A stretch of 64,000 bases of DNA from Jejuia sp043557195 (GTDB lineage Bacteria > Bacteroidota > Bacteroidia > Flavobacteriales > Flavobacteriaceae). The translations under genes were made by a program, and so were the position numbers. The notes under the pieces are model-generated. The model did not search any database and was not told where the DNA came from. It saw only the letters and a list, made by a program, of their open reading frames with translations. The stretch spans positions 3,720,001 to 3,784,000 of the forward strand of contig CP121314.1 of assembly GCA_043557195.1 (NCBI GenBank). The letters are read 5' to 3'. Below, piece by piece: positions 44,278-53,038 of this stretch (its first letter is position 1; each line of letters opens with the position of its first letter).

Positions 44278-45285
44278 TTAACAAAAGAATATATAGTCTT
44301 TAAAGGCTTGTAAATTCAAACGGTCCAAATATGATTTTATTTCTTTTTGAGCCTGTTTATTGGCAACCGTTATCAAGCTTTGTGGATTTTTAATCTTTGC
44401 TAAAGCATTAAAGTTCAATAATTGTTTTCCGTAAATATCTTTACCAATTTTATTTGGGTTATCGCAAATCCATTCAAACGGAATATTTTTGTCTACAAAC
44501 AGACTCGCCATAAGTTTTCCTTTAGTACCTGCACCCCAAATAACTAAGGTTTTAGAGCTATCATAATCAATATCTAAAAAATGATGCACTTTTAATGTGG
44601 TGAAATGATTTTGAGCATAATGCTCATGAGTACGCGATGTTCTGGTACTATAATCCCGCCATTTGTGGAGCACTTTATCACACGGAATACATTTAAAACC
44701 ATACTTGTAAAACCGAAATGTTAAGTCGTAATCTTCAGGATAAATATTTGGGTTAAAACCACCACAAGTTTGAAAATCTTCTCGATGAATCATCCAACAA
44801 GGTGAAGGAATCACACACTCCTTGTAAATTTCATCATAGTTATTTCCTGTTTTCGTCAATTCGTTTAGCCAAATCTCATAACTTTTATAGCCTGGGCCAA
44901 CACCATTCGCATTAAAATATTCAACTAAACCAACAGCAACATGTTTTTTGCCATGTTTTTTTAGATTGTTTACTAAGACCTCTAGTTTATTGGGTAGCAT
45001 AATGTCATCACTATCCATTCTTGTGATTAATGCTCCAGAACTATGTTTATATGCCAATTTTAGTGCAGCAATAATACCGTTGCCATTATTTTTTAAGAGT
45101 TTAATTCGATTATCTTTTTTAGCATAATTCTCAACTAAACTATAACCGTCATCGTCAGAATGGTCGTCTATTATAAGTAGTTCCCAATTTTGGTAGGTTT
45201 GTTGCAGAATAGATGTTATGCATTCCTCTAAAAAACGTTCTGTATTTTTAAACGGTGTTAATATGCTTACTATAGGCTCTTCCAT
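44278..45285 (-). CDS. Glycosyltransferase family 2
   Basis: A 335-aa protein. SILTPFKNTERFLEECITSI, WELLIIDDHSDD and TRMDSDDIMLPNK (DxD-type metal motif) define the GT-A domain. The C-terminal about 95 residues (DSSKTLVIWGAGTKGKLMAS) look like a Rossmann-like segment that is not part of classic GT2, so a second domain is likely. Acceptor unknown. No partner gene on this strand; the M61 peptidase is divergent. Confidence 0.85.
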   Translation of the reverse strand: MEEPIVSILTPFKNTERFLEECITSILQQTYQNWELLIIDDHSDDDGYSLVENYAKKDNRIKLLKNNGNGIIAALKLAYKHSSGALITRMDSDDIMLPNKLEVLVNNLKKHGKKHVAVGLVEYFNANGVGPGYKSYEIWLNELTKTGNNYDEIYKECVIPSPCWMIHREDFQTCGGFNPNIYPEDYDLTFRFYKYGFKCIPCDKVLHKWRDYSTRTSRTHEHYAQNHFTTLKVHHFLDIDYDSSKTLVIWGAGTKGKLMASLFVDKNIPFEWICDNPNKIGKDIYGKQLLNFNALAKIKNPQSLITVANKQAQKEIKSYLDRLNLQAFKDYIFFC

Positions 45286-45342
45286 AGGGCGAATATAGTA
45301 TCTTTTAACATAAACTTATGAATACATGGTATCACATAATCT

Positions 45343-45350
45343 TATTTTTG
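45343..45350 (+). promoter_or_regulatory. -7 promoter element for the M61 peptidase gene
   Basis: TATTTTTG fits TAnnTTTG, 29 nt before the ATG; no TTG at the -33 distance. Confidence 0.45.
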
Positions 45351-45379
45351 AAGCTACATAAAAATTAAAAGATTTAATA

Positions 45380-47275
45380 ATGAATATTAGAGTTTTTGTA
45401 GCATCAGTTTGTTTGAGTTTAGTACTTTTTAGTTGTGGTGCAGGAAAAAATAGCACGAACGATTTGGCGATTAATTTGCCAATTGAATCTCATATTGATT
45501 TATCTAAAGTTGTAAATGATAAGGCGCCCGTAACTATAAACCCAGGGAGATTTACTGTTGAAACTGTTACATACAGATTACCTAGAGTAATTCAAGGCAC
45601 ATATTCCGTAAGTGATTTTGGAGCATATGTGGAAGATTTCAAAGCAATCGACTATGATGGTAACGAAATTCCTTATAATAAAGTAGATGAGAACTCCTGG
45701 ACCATTACAAATGCAAAAGCACTTGATAAAATAGCATATCGTGTTAACGACACTTATGATATTGAAACTAGGGGAGGTATTGGAGAAAAAGAGCCATTTT
45801 CACCAGCAGGAACCAATATTGAATTAGAAAATTATGTGTTGAATTTACATGGTTTTATTGGGTATTTTGATTCGCTAAAAAACAATCAATATAAGCTAGA
45901 TGTTACTGCGCCTGCTGATTTTGTTCGTACGTCCGCATTGCAAAACATGGCGTCTAATACTAGCGAAGATGGTAATTTTATTACAACAAGTTATTTTGCA
46001 CCACGCTATTTTGATATTACCGACAACCCAATGATGTATGGTAATTTAGATGTTGAAGAATTTCAGGTAGGCGATATAAAAATTGTATTGAGCGTGTATT
46101 CGCCAAATAAAGTGCATACTGCAGCATCTTTAAAAGAAACAATTTTTAAGATGATGAAAGCTCAAAAAACCTTTTTGGGTGATATTAACTCAACATCTAG
46201 ATATGACGTTTATTTGTATTTATCGGAAGGAAAACAAGATTCGCCAAAAGGATTTGGAGCTTTAGAACATCATAAATCTACTGTGGTTGTTTTACCAGAA
46301 GCTATGGACAAAGATGCACTTGCACAAAGTATGATAGATGTGGTGTCTCATGAGTTTTTTCATATAGTTACGCCATTAAGTGTGCATTCTGAGGATGTAC
46401 ATTATTTTGATTATAACAATCCTACATTCTCAAAACATCTTTGGATGTATGAAGGCGTAACCGAATATTTTGCGACATTATTCCAAGTGTATCAAGGTAT
46501 CGTAGAAAAGGAGGATTTTTACAATAAAGTGATGGGTAAAATTAAAACATCAAAAGGTTATAATGATGCGATGAGTTTTACGATTATGAGCGAAAATGTA
46601 TTGAAAGCTCCGTATAAAGATCAATATGTCAATGTATATCAAAAAGGTGCCTTAATAGGCATGTGTATTGATATTTTGATGCGAGAAGAGAGTAATGGAA
46701 ACAGAGGTATTTTATCCTTAATGAAGGAACTGTCTAATAAATACGGTAAAAACAAACCATTTGAAGATGATAAGTTGATTGCCGAAATTACTGAAATGAC
46801 ATATCCTTCAGTTGGAGAATTTTTAAACACACATGTTGTTGGCGATTTACCAATTAATTACAATACCTTTTTTGAAAAAGTTGGTTTAGGTATGGGTGAA
46901 ACGAAGATTAAAGCGAATTACATTATGATGAATAACGGGCCAATAGTTAGTGGTGATGGGCAAAAAGGAACAATTTTCTTTACTGAAGCTGCGTTGCAAA
47001 ATAGTTTTTGGAAGGAGCAAGGTGTGCAAGCTAATGACGTGATTAAAGCCATTAATGGAACAAATGTGACACTAATGAACGCAAACCAAGTATTACAAGA
47101 CGTTTTTATGTGGAAACCAGGTAAGGAAATAGAAGTGATATTGGATAGAAATGGTGAAGAAATTGTAATTAAAACAACTACAACTCAAGGTTACACAACT
47201 GGTGAAGGATTGATTGAAAAAGAAGATGCTACCGAAACGCAAATTGCTCTTCGAAAAGCTTGGATAAACCGTTAA
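45380..47275 (+). CDS. M61-family metallopeptidase with PDZ domain, lipoprotein
   Basis: A 631-aa lipoprotein (LVLFSCGAGK, Cys about residue 19). It has the M61 glycyl aminopeptidase fold: an N-terminal beta domain, the zinc motif HEFFH in VVSHEFFHIVTPL (about residue 323), the downstream glutamate in WMYEGVTEYFA, and a PDZ domain at about 510-610. It probably trims peptides in the periplasm. Followed by a strong terminator; convergent with trmD. Confidence 0.9.
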   Translation: MNIRVFVASVCLSLVLFSCGAGKNSTNDLAINLPIESHIDLSKVVNDKAPVTINPGRFTVETVTYRLPRVIQGTYSVSDFGAYVEDFKAIDYDGNEIPYNKVDENSWTITNAKALDKIAYRVNDTYDIETRGGIGEKEPFSPAGTNIELENYVLNLHGFIGYFDSLKNNQYKLDVTAPADFVRTSALQNMASNTSEDGNFITTSYFAPRYFDITDNPMMYGNLDVEEFQVGDIKIVLSVYSPNKVHTAASLKETIFKMMKAQKTFLGDINSTSRYDVYLYLSEGKQDSPKGFGALEHHKSTVVVLPEAMDKDALAQSMIDVVSHEFFHIVTPLSVHSEDVHYFDYNNPTFSKHLWMYEGVTEYFATLFQVYQGIVEKEDFYNKVMGKIKTSKGYNDAMSFTIMSENVLKAPYKDQYVNVYQKGALIGMCIDILMREESNGNRGILSLMKELSNKYGKNKPFEDDKLIAEITEMTYPSVGEFLNTHVVGDLPINYNTFFEKVGLGMGETKIKANYIMMNNGPIVSGDGQKGTIFFTEAALQNSFWKEQGVQANDVIKAINGTNVTLMNANQVLQDVFMWKPGKEIEVILDRNGEEIVIKTTTTQGYTTGEGLIEKEDATETQIALRKAWINR

Positions 47276-47300
47276 CTATTAATTTAATAATATTTATAAA

Positions 47301-47334
47301 GGCGATTAATGTATCAAAAATTAATCGCTTTTTT
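47301..47334 (+). terminator. Terminator of the M61 peptidase gene
   Basis: Stem GCGATTAAT (47302-47310) with ATTAATCGC (47320-47328), 9-nt loop, followed by six Ts. Confidence 0.9.
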
Positions 47335-47343
47335 ATTTGGAAA

Positions 47344-48021
47344 TTATTCTTCTAATAAATCAGGTCTACGCTCTTTTGTACGCTTATAAGCTTGCTCTTC
47401 ACGCCATTCCTCAATTTTAGGTAAGTTACCGCTAAATAAAAGCTCGGGCACTTTCCATCCGTTATATTCTCTTGGTTTTGTGTAAATTGGTGGTGCTAAT
47501 AGATTATCCTGAAAAGAATCGGTGAGGGCAGAGGTCTCATTACCTAAAACACCAGGTATTAGTCGTATAACTGCATCACATAACACGGCTGCAGCTAATT
47601 CGCCGCCTGAGAGTACAAAATCTCCAATGGATATTTCACGAGTAATTAGATGGTCTCTCACACGTTGATCAACACCCTTGTAATGTCCGCAAAGGATAAT
47701 TATATTTTCCTGAATTGAAATTTGATTTGCAATACTTTGATTTAAAGTTTCTCCGTCGGGTGTCATATAAATCACTTCATCATAATTGCGTTGTGATTTT
47801 AAATTGCTAATGCATTTATCAATAGGTTCTACCATCATTACCATGCCTGCACCACCACCAAATTGTGTGTCATCTATCGACTTATAATTATCAGTAGTAT
47901 AATCTCGTAAATTATGAAAATGGATTTCAACCAAATCAGCATCAATTGCACGTTTTAAAATAGACGCTTCAAAAGGGCTTTTTAATAATTCTGGTAATAC
48001 GGTAATAATATCAATTCGCAT
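47344..48021 (-). CDS. trmD: tRNA (guanine-N1)-methyltransferase
   Basis: Methylates G37 of tRNAs using SAM. Starts MRIDIITVLPELL at ATG 48021 (225 aa); the open frame continues to 48072 but the extra codons contain the -7 box, so the shorter start is right. Key segments: DDTQFGGGAGMVM, ILCGHYKGVDQR and IGDFVLSGGELAAAV (the trefoil-knot SAM site). Length 225 aa agrees with the family. Confidence 0.95.
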   Translation of the reverse strand: MRIDIITVLPELLKSPFEASILKRAIDADLVEIHFHNLRDYTTDNYKSIDDTQFGGGAGMVMMVEPIDKCISNLKSQRNYDEVIYMTPDGETLNQSIANQISIQENIIILCGHYKGVDQRVRDHLITREISIGDFVLSGGELAAAVLCDAVIRLIPGVLGNETSALTDSFQDNLLAPPIYTKPREYNGWKVPELLFSGNLPKIEEWREEQAYKRTKERRPDLLEE

Positions 48022-48037
48022 AATAAAAGTCTTGTCG

Positions 48038-48045
48038 CAAAGATA
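48038..48045 (-). promoter_or_regulatory. -7 promoter element for trmD
   Basis: Minus strand reads TATCTTTG, 16 nt before the ATG at 48021. It lies inside the longer ORF reading and so fixes the start. Confidence 0.65.
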
Positions 48046-48072
48046 GATGAATTGTTCAATATGAAAAGACAA

Positions 48073-48097
48073 AGGTTGCCGTCAAACTTGGCAACCT
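48073..48097 (-). terminator. Terminator downstream of the 60-aa gene
   Basis: Stem AGGTTGCC (48073-48080) with GGCAACCT (48090-48097), 9-nt loop. On the minus strand it is followed by a T-rich stretch (TTGTCTTTT). It isolates the small gene from trmD. Confidence 0.75.
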
Positions 48098-48131
48098 GTA
48101 ACATTTAATCTTAATTTTAAAATATTTAAAA

Positions 48132-48314
48132 TCACGCTGAATTTACCCTAGGTTCTTGCTTTGGTAAATTCATAAACTCATACATCTCACTATTTAGCAT
48201 TTTAATGTATAAGTTTTTGTTCACTGAAACAGGGATTTTTAAATCGGGAAACTTAATGAGAAACATATTTCCCTCTTTGCCAATAAAATTGACTTTAACA
48301 GGTACTTGTTCCAT
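48132..48314 (-). CDS. Small conserved-looking hypothetical protein (60 aa)
   Basis: A 60-aa soluble protein, MEQVPVKVNFIGKEGNMFLI at the start, with an acidic-basic mix and no membrane segment. An ATG start, a hairpin terminator 35 nt downstream and its own intergenic gap suggest a real gene. No family is recognised. Compact beta-rich composition only. Confidence 0.5.
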   Translation of the reverse strand: MEQVPVKVNFIGKEGNMFLIKFPDLKIPVSVNKNLYIKMLNSEMYEFMNLPKQEPRVNSA

Positions 48315-48412
48315 AATTTAAAATATTTAAGATTAAACTATAAAAATCAAAATTTTATTTAACAAAAAATATTCCAAATAAAAATTCTCAAAAGAATTGA
48401 AAATTTGTCAGT

Positions 48413-49822
48413 TTAATGATTCAGTAGCGCTAAAACTTCTTCTTCAAAACCATTTGCATACATGTTAGCGTGTCCATTAACTATTTTACTATCCTTATTA
48501 ACAAGGATCACTTTTGTTAAAGGATAAACCGCAAGTTTTTGAACCGATTCCTCAGGTTTTTCAAATATATACTCGTGGTGTAAAGCCTGTTTTTTCTTTT
48601 TTACCGTAGAAGCCCAACGCTCTTGACTGTAATCGTCAATATTTATAGATATGAACTCTACTTCAGGATATTTTTCAGTAAGCTCTTTAACACGTTTATG
48701 GCTTGTTTCAAAGTAGTCTTTGTACAAGTGAGACCAAAAATAAACTACAGTAGGTTTATTAATTATAGTATTCATATTCAATACAACATCATTTAAATTA
48801 CGAACATGAATATCTGGAAAACTTTCACCTGGTTTTAATTTATTTATAGATTGATTGTATGACACAATAAGATCTGTATGCTTTTTATTGGTGCTTTTTG
48901 CAAGCAAATATTTAATTACCTTATCATTATCTTCAATCTTCTTGTTTTTTGATAGAAACGTCATAGCATAATGGTAAAGCAACTCATTTTTAATGTCTTC
49001 ATTTTGCACTATATTATCAATAGCCGCCATTTTATCAAGATTGTAACAGCAATCAGTCCAGAAGTAATCATCCCTCTTTGCATGCTCAAGATGCTTTTCC
49101 AAAGCTATATTGTTAAAACTTCTTTTAAGAAATGATGTGTAATTAAAATAATCTTTAAAAAAATCATCATTGTAGTTTATACTTTTTCTGTAATCATAAA
49201 AATCAGAAGGCATTGCTTCGATAATTTTTTTCTTATTACGTCCATAATGCACAAAAGGATACACTTCTTTACTCGAATAATAGTCGTAATCTATATTGGC
49301 TTTAGCAATTTTATTAAAAAGCTCAGATGTATTGTGCTTTTCTTGATACTGTTTTAATTTTTTAATTTTTCTTGCTCTTATAGAATCAATTTGTCTTTCA
49401 AAAGAATCTGGTGTCAATTGGCATAATTTAAACACCTGCTTTTCTTCCTTTTCACTTTGAAGAAAGTCATTGATAAGATAATTATTCTTTTTGGCACCAA
49501 TACCAGTATATACAAGCGATTCATCAAAATCAAAAGTATTTAAACGGAACATGAGACTGTCTCCTGGCTCTAAGAGCACCATTTGTATTTCGCCGCCATG
49601 ACGGAATGTATAAAAACCTGGGATTAAATTTTCAATTTTGTAAGAAAAACGATTATTGCCATCAAGTTTTATGGTATCAATAACATCTTTAGAATCAAAA
49701 AGAACTACATAATCTGTGTTCCTGTTAATAATTTCACCACCGATAATAGCATACTTACATGAGTCTGTTCCACAGCTAATCAGAGTGAAAGCAATACATA
49801 CGATGTATATATATAATTTCAT
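48413..49822 (-). CDS. Thioredoxin-fold lipoprotein lacking the CXXC motif
   Basis: I start at ATG 49822 (469 aa), which has the signal MKLYIYIVCIAFTLISCGTD with a lipobox Cys at residue 17 and a strong AGGAGGG ribosome-binding site 4 nt upstream; the longer frame to 49864 is rejected. Residues about 325-465 have a TlpA/DsbE-like fold (GESFPDIHVRNLNDVVLNM, TVVYFWSHLYKDYFETSH), but where WCxxC is expected the sequence is WSHLYKDY, so it cannot be a thiol-disulfide oxidoreductase. The N-terminal part resembles the DUF4369-type domain of this group. Isolated gene. Confidence 0.72.
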   Translation of the reverse strand: MKLYIYIVCIAFTLISCGTDSCKYAIIGGEIINRNTDYVVLFDSKDVIDTIKLDGNNRFSYKIENLIPGFYTFRHGGEIQMVLLEPGDSLMFRLNTFDFDESLVYTGIGAKKNNYLINDFLQSEKEEKQVFKLCQLTPDSFERQIDSIRARKIKKLKQYQEKHNTSELFNKIAKANIDYDYYSSKEVYPFVHYGRNKKKIIEAMPSDFYDYRKSINYNDDFFKDYFNYTSFLKRSFNNIALEKHLEHAKRDDYFWTDCCYNLDKMAAIDNIVQNEDIKNELLYHYAMTFLSKNKKIEDNDKVIKYLLAKSTNKKHTDLIVSYNQSINKLKPGESFPDIHVRNLNDVVLNMNTIINKPTVVYFWSHLYKDYFETSHKRVKELTEKYPEVEFISINIDDYSQERWASTVKKKKQALHHEYIFEKPEESVQKLAVYPLTKVILVNKDSKIVNGHANMYANGFEEEVLALLNH

Positions 49823-49826
49823 ATAT

Positions 49827-49834
49827 CCCTCCTC
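49827..49834 (-). promoter_or_regulatory. Strong Shine-Dalgarno site
   Basis: The minus strand reads GAGGAGGG with a 4-nt spacer to the ATG at 49822. Such a site is unusual in this window, where most genes lack one, and it decides the start. Confidence 0.8.
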
Positions 49835-49838
49835 AAAA

Positions 49839-49871
49839 TGGTAAACATTAGTGTCTACCAACACAAAAATA
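49839..49871 (-). promoter_or_regulatory. Promoter with palindrome at the start point, lipoprotein gene
   Basis: TATTTTTG (49864-49871 on the minus strand) is a -7 box. Directly downstream, 49839-49860 is a 22-bp near-palindrome, TGGTA...TACCA, with 9 of 11 Watson-Crick pairs and one G-T. Position at the predicted start suggests an operator or a leader hairpin. Confidence 0.45.
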
Positions 49872-49979
49872 AATTTTGCTTATATAATACCCTGTTAATG
49901 CGTTGTTAAATGTTGTATTATCGTTAAAACGGCGTTAAAAATTAAATTTATTATACTTTAACTAACGCTTAGATTTTTT

Positions 49980-49987
49980 TACTTTTG
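49980..49987 (+). promoter_or_regulatory. -7 promoter element for the ABC-F gene
   Basis: TACTTTTG fits TAnnTTTG, 20 nt before the ATG at 50008. Confidence 0.55.
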
Positions 49988-50007
49988 CAAAAATTTAAAA
50001 TTAGGCT

Positions 50008-51633
50008 ATGTTATCAGTTTCAAACCTTTCAGTACAATTTGGTAAGCGTGTATTGTTTGATGAAGTAAATACCACCTTTAATAATGGTAATTGTTACGGC
50101 ATTATTGGCGCTAATGGTTCTGGAAAATCAACATTTCTTAGAATTCTTTCAGGAAATCAGGAGCCAACTTCTGGACATGTTTCTTTAGAAACAGGCAAAC
50201 GTATGTCTGTGTTAGAGCAAAATCATAATTTATATGATGACCATAACGTATTAGAAACAGTGCTAATGGGTAATAAGCCGCTTTTTAGAATTAAAACTGA
50301 AATTGATGCTTTGTATGCAGACTATTCTGATGAAAATGCAGAGCGTATAGGCGAATTACAGGTGAAGTTTGAAGAGATGAATGGCTGGAATGCTGAGAGT
50401 GATGCAGCTGCGTTACTATCAAATCTAGGGATTAAGGAAGATTTCCATTATACCTTGATGGCAGATTTAGATGGAAAGCAAAAAGTACGTGTGCTTTTGG
50501 CACAAGCATTATTTGGAAATCCTGATGTGTTGATTATGGATGAGCCTACCAATGATTTGGATTATGAAACTATTTCTTGGTTAGAAACATTTTTAGCTAA
50601 TTATGATAATTGCGTAATAGTGGTATCTCACGACCGTCACTTTTTAGATGCCGTTTGTACACATATTTCTGATATTGATTTTGGGAAAATTACACACTTT
50701 TCAGGTAACTATACGTTTTGGTATGAGTCTTCCCAATTAGCAGCAAAACAACGAGCTCAACAAAATAAAAAGGCCGAAGAGAAAAAGAAGGAATTGGAAG
50801 AATTTATCCGACGCTTTTCTGCCAACGTAGCGAAGAGTAAACAAGCTACAAGTAGAAAGAAGATGATAGATAAGTTGAATATATCTGATATTAAACCTTC
50901 AAGTCGTCGTTATCCAGCTATTATTTTTGAACGTGAACGTGAAGCTGGAGATCAAATTTTAAATATTGAAGGATTATCTGCGTCATTAGAAGGAGATGTA
51001 CTTTTTAATAATATTGATTTAAACCTAGCAAAAGGTGATAAAGTTGTTGTGTTTTCAAGAGATTCTCGAGCAACAACAGCATTTTACCAAATTATCAATG
51101 GTAAAGAAAAAGCAGATTCTGGTAAATATGCTTGGGGTGTAACAACTACACAATCTTATTTACCATTAGATAACAGTGAATATTTCCAAAGCGATTTATC
51201 ATTAGTAGATTGGTTACGCCAATGGGCAACTACTGAAGAAGAGCGTGAAGAGGTTTATATACGTGGGTTTTTAGGAAAAATGATTTTTAGTGGAGAAGAA
51301 GCACTTAAAAAATGTAATGTACTTTCCGGAGGAGAAAAAGTACGTTGTATGTTGAGTAGAATGATGATGATAAGAGCTAATGTTTTGATGCTTGATGAAC
51401 CAACAAACCATTTAGATTTAGAAAGTATTACAGCATTTAATAATTCACTGAAAAACTTTAAAGGCACTGTGTTGTTTACTACGCACGATCATGAATTTGC
51501 GCAAACCGTTGCAAACAGGGTTATAGAGTTAACACCTAATGGGATTATAGATCGTTACACTACGTTTGATGAATACATGCAAGATTCTAAAATAAAAGAG
51601 TTACGCGATAAAATGTATGCCGTTGGTGTCTAA
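50008..51633 (+). CDS. ABC-F family ATPase
   Basis: A 541-aa soluble protein with two ABC domains joined by a basic linker (about 245-300), as in the translation factors EttA/YbiT/Uup. Domain 1 has Walker A GANGSGKST and Walker B LIMDEPTNDLD, but its signature reads DGKQKVR rather than LSGGxxxR. Domain 2 has the signature LSGGEKVR and Walker B LMLDEPTNHLD, but its Walker A region reads SRDSRATTAF and lacks GxxGxGKS. It probably acts on the ribosome; which factor it corresponds to is not clear. Confidence 0.9.
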   Translation: MLSVSNLSVQFGKRVLFDEVNTTFNNGNCYGIIGANGSGKSTFLRILSGNQEPTSGHVSLETGKRMSVLEQNHNLYDDHNVLETVLMGNKPLFRIKTEIDALYADYSDENAERIGELQVKFEEMNGWNAESDAAALLSNLGIKEDFHYTLMADLDGKQKVRVLLAQALFGNPDVLIMDEPTNDLDYETISWLETFLANYDNCVIVVSHDRHFLDAVCTHISDIDFGKITHFSGNYTFWYESSQLAAKQRAQQNKKAEEKKKELEEFIRRFSANVAKSKQATSRKKMIDKLNISDIKPSSRRYPAIIFEREREAGDQILNIEGLSASLEGDVLFNNIDLNLAKGDKVVVFSRDSRATTAFYQIINGKEKADSGKYAWGVTTTQSYLPLDNSEYFQSDLSLVDWLRQWATTEEEREEVYIRGFLGKMIFSGEEALKKCNVLSGGEKVRCMLSRMMMIRANVLMLDEPTNHLDLESITAFNNSLKNFKGTVLFTTHDHEFAQTVANRVIELTPNGIIDRYTTFDEYMQDSKIKELRDKMYAVGV

Positions 51634-51637
51634 AAAA

Positions 51638-51865
51638 TTAGGCTTCTAATTCTGAAGTTAAATTTTCCACCAATGATGCGGCTCTTTCTAATTCATCTTT
51701 ATGAACATGAATTTCTTGCACGCCTTGAACTGATGTGCCATAACCTGTTACGCCTGTTTCTGCTTCATCTTTAATAATAGCACAGATATTTTTGGCTTCA
51801 AGGGCTTGAAATATACGTTGAACTTCAATAAAATTACCAGAAAAAACTTTGATATAATTCGACAT
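51638..51865 (-). CDS. DUF2007 domain protein
   Basis: A 75-aa protein. The pattern IKVFSGNFIEVQRIFQALEA and VHKDELERAASLV is that of the DUF2007/GlnB-like small domain (putative signal-transducing protein). No signal peptide. Function unknown. Convergent with the ABC-F gene over 4 nt. A fit to TAnnTTTG (TAAATTTG, 51921-51928) lies upstream. Confidence 0.75.
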   Translation of the reverse strand: MSNYIKVFSGNFIEVQRIFQALEAKNICAIIKDEAETGVTGYGTSVQGVQEIHVHKDELERAASLVENLTSELEA

Positions 51866-51925
51866 AACTATAATTTTTTAAGAATACCCTAATAAATATA
51901 GTTAAAAAATACGAATATCGCAAAT

Positions 51926-52798
51926 TTAAAATGTGCCAATTAGACCTACCTGATTTGCTGAAAAGCTAAAATTCCAAGAGATTTTTTTAGGAGGTTTATT
52001 GTAGTTGTATGCTTCAGATTTAAAAAGGAATTTATCGATACCATCAACTACAATGATACTTAATGCAGCTGAAAATGCAATATCCGTTAACCAATGAGCA
52101 CCATCTACTAGTCTAGAAATAGGAGGGATACTTCCAATAGTATAAATACCTACTTTAACCCATGTGTTATCAAATTGTTTTGCAATAGCGTGAGCCATTG
52201 TTATTGATAATACAGTATGCCCTGATGGGAATGAGTGATACCCTGGTTCTGACGAGAATAACTGAAAATCAAAAGGGTCTCCAGTGTGATTAGGTCTAGC
52301 ACGCCCAACACTACCCTTTAACAAACTGTTTATAACACCATTAGTAATGGATGATGAGATAATAAGTACACTTGTTTTTCTAACTTTTTCATTTTTGGTA
52401 AGTAGTCCAAATCCATATAAGCCTGCATTTGCCATAAAATAATTTTGCGGGCTACCAAAGTACCAGCCAAAATCACGAATACCTTTAGGGAAATCTTCAC
52501 TGTTTTTGGTAAAAAAGCGGTTGGTTTCATTATCTAAAGAAGATAAAGCTAAGGTACCTACAAGCAGTCCACCAAGTTTACCATAGTCTTTTCCTTTCCA
52601 ATGTAAAGGTTGTGTAAAACTATGTCCCACACTTTTTAGTGTTTGTTTGGTGTCATACTTTAAAAGGTTTAATATGGAGTTGTTTTCATTATCAATTATA
52701 GAATCCTCAGTTTGTAAAGTTTGAGCATTTACACTTATTAAAATATTTAATAGAATAATGTGTAAAGCAAATTTCAAAAAAAGCGTATTTTTTAACAT
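51926..52798 (-). CDS. PAP2-family membrane-associated phosphatase
   Basis: A 290-aa exported protein (signal ends near SVNAQT, residue 26). Lipid phosphatase motifs: KGSVGRARP (K-x6-RP), PSGH in HSFPSGHTVLS, and SRLVDGAHWLTD (SR-x5-H-x3-D). Such enzymes dephosphorylate undecaprenyl pyrophosphate or other lipid phosphates. TATTTTTG (minus strand, 52821-52828) is a likely -7 box. Confidence 0.88.
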   Translation of the reverse strand: MLKNTLFLKFALHIILLNILISVNAQTLQTEDSIIDNENNSILNLLKYDTKQTLKSVGHSFTQPLHWKGKDYGKLGGLLVGTLALSSLDNETNRFFTKNSEDFPKGIRDFGWYFGSPQNYFMANAGLYGFGLLTKNEKVRKTSVLIISSSITNGVINSLLKGSVGRARPNHTGDPFDFQLFSSEPGYHSFPSGHTVLSITMAHAIAKQFDNTWVKVGIYTIGSIPPISRLVDGAHWLTDIAFSAALSIIVVDGIDKFLFKSEAYNYNKPPKKISWNFSFSANQVGLIGTF

Positions 52799-52961
52799 GT
52801 ATGGTGCTTTCTAAATCTTTCAAAAATAATCAAATGGATTGTATTTATGTTTCTAAATATTGAACGATTAAATTGTTTATAGTTTATGGATATATTAAAC
52901 TTAAGGTAGGTAGAATAGCTTTAAGGTGTTACTTGACGAGAAAACCTAACGTTTAGTAGAA

Positions 52962-53014
52962 ATACCCATTATTAGGTATATGTTTGACATTAACTAACCC
53001 ATATATTTACTTTG
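52962..53014 (+). promoter_or_regulatory. Promoter and palindrome upstream of the ASH-domain lipoprotein gene
   Basis: TTG (52984-52986), 20-nt spacer, TTACTTTG (53007-53014; one mismatch to TAnnTTTG). Just upstream, ATACC (52962-52966) and GGTAT (52975-52979) form an inverted repeat with an 8-nt centre, in the usual place for an activator site. The repeat is short, so chance is possible. Confidence 0.35.
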
Positions 53015-53038
53015 CTATTATTAACCAATAATTATCTT

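Noticed and set aside
48022..48072. Longer N-terminus of trmD
   Set aside because: Contains the -7 box TATCTTTG and lacks similarity to TrmD before MRIDIITVLP.
49823..49864. Longer reading of the thioredoxin-fold lipoprotein
   Set aside because: The strong AGGAGGG site and lipoprotein signal belong to the ATG at 49822.
49922..49940. Direct repeat CGTTAAAA (two copies, 11 bp apart) before the ABC-F gene
   Set aside because: Short and AT-rich, no other signal; chance is a sufficient explanation.
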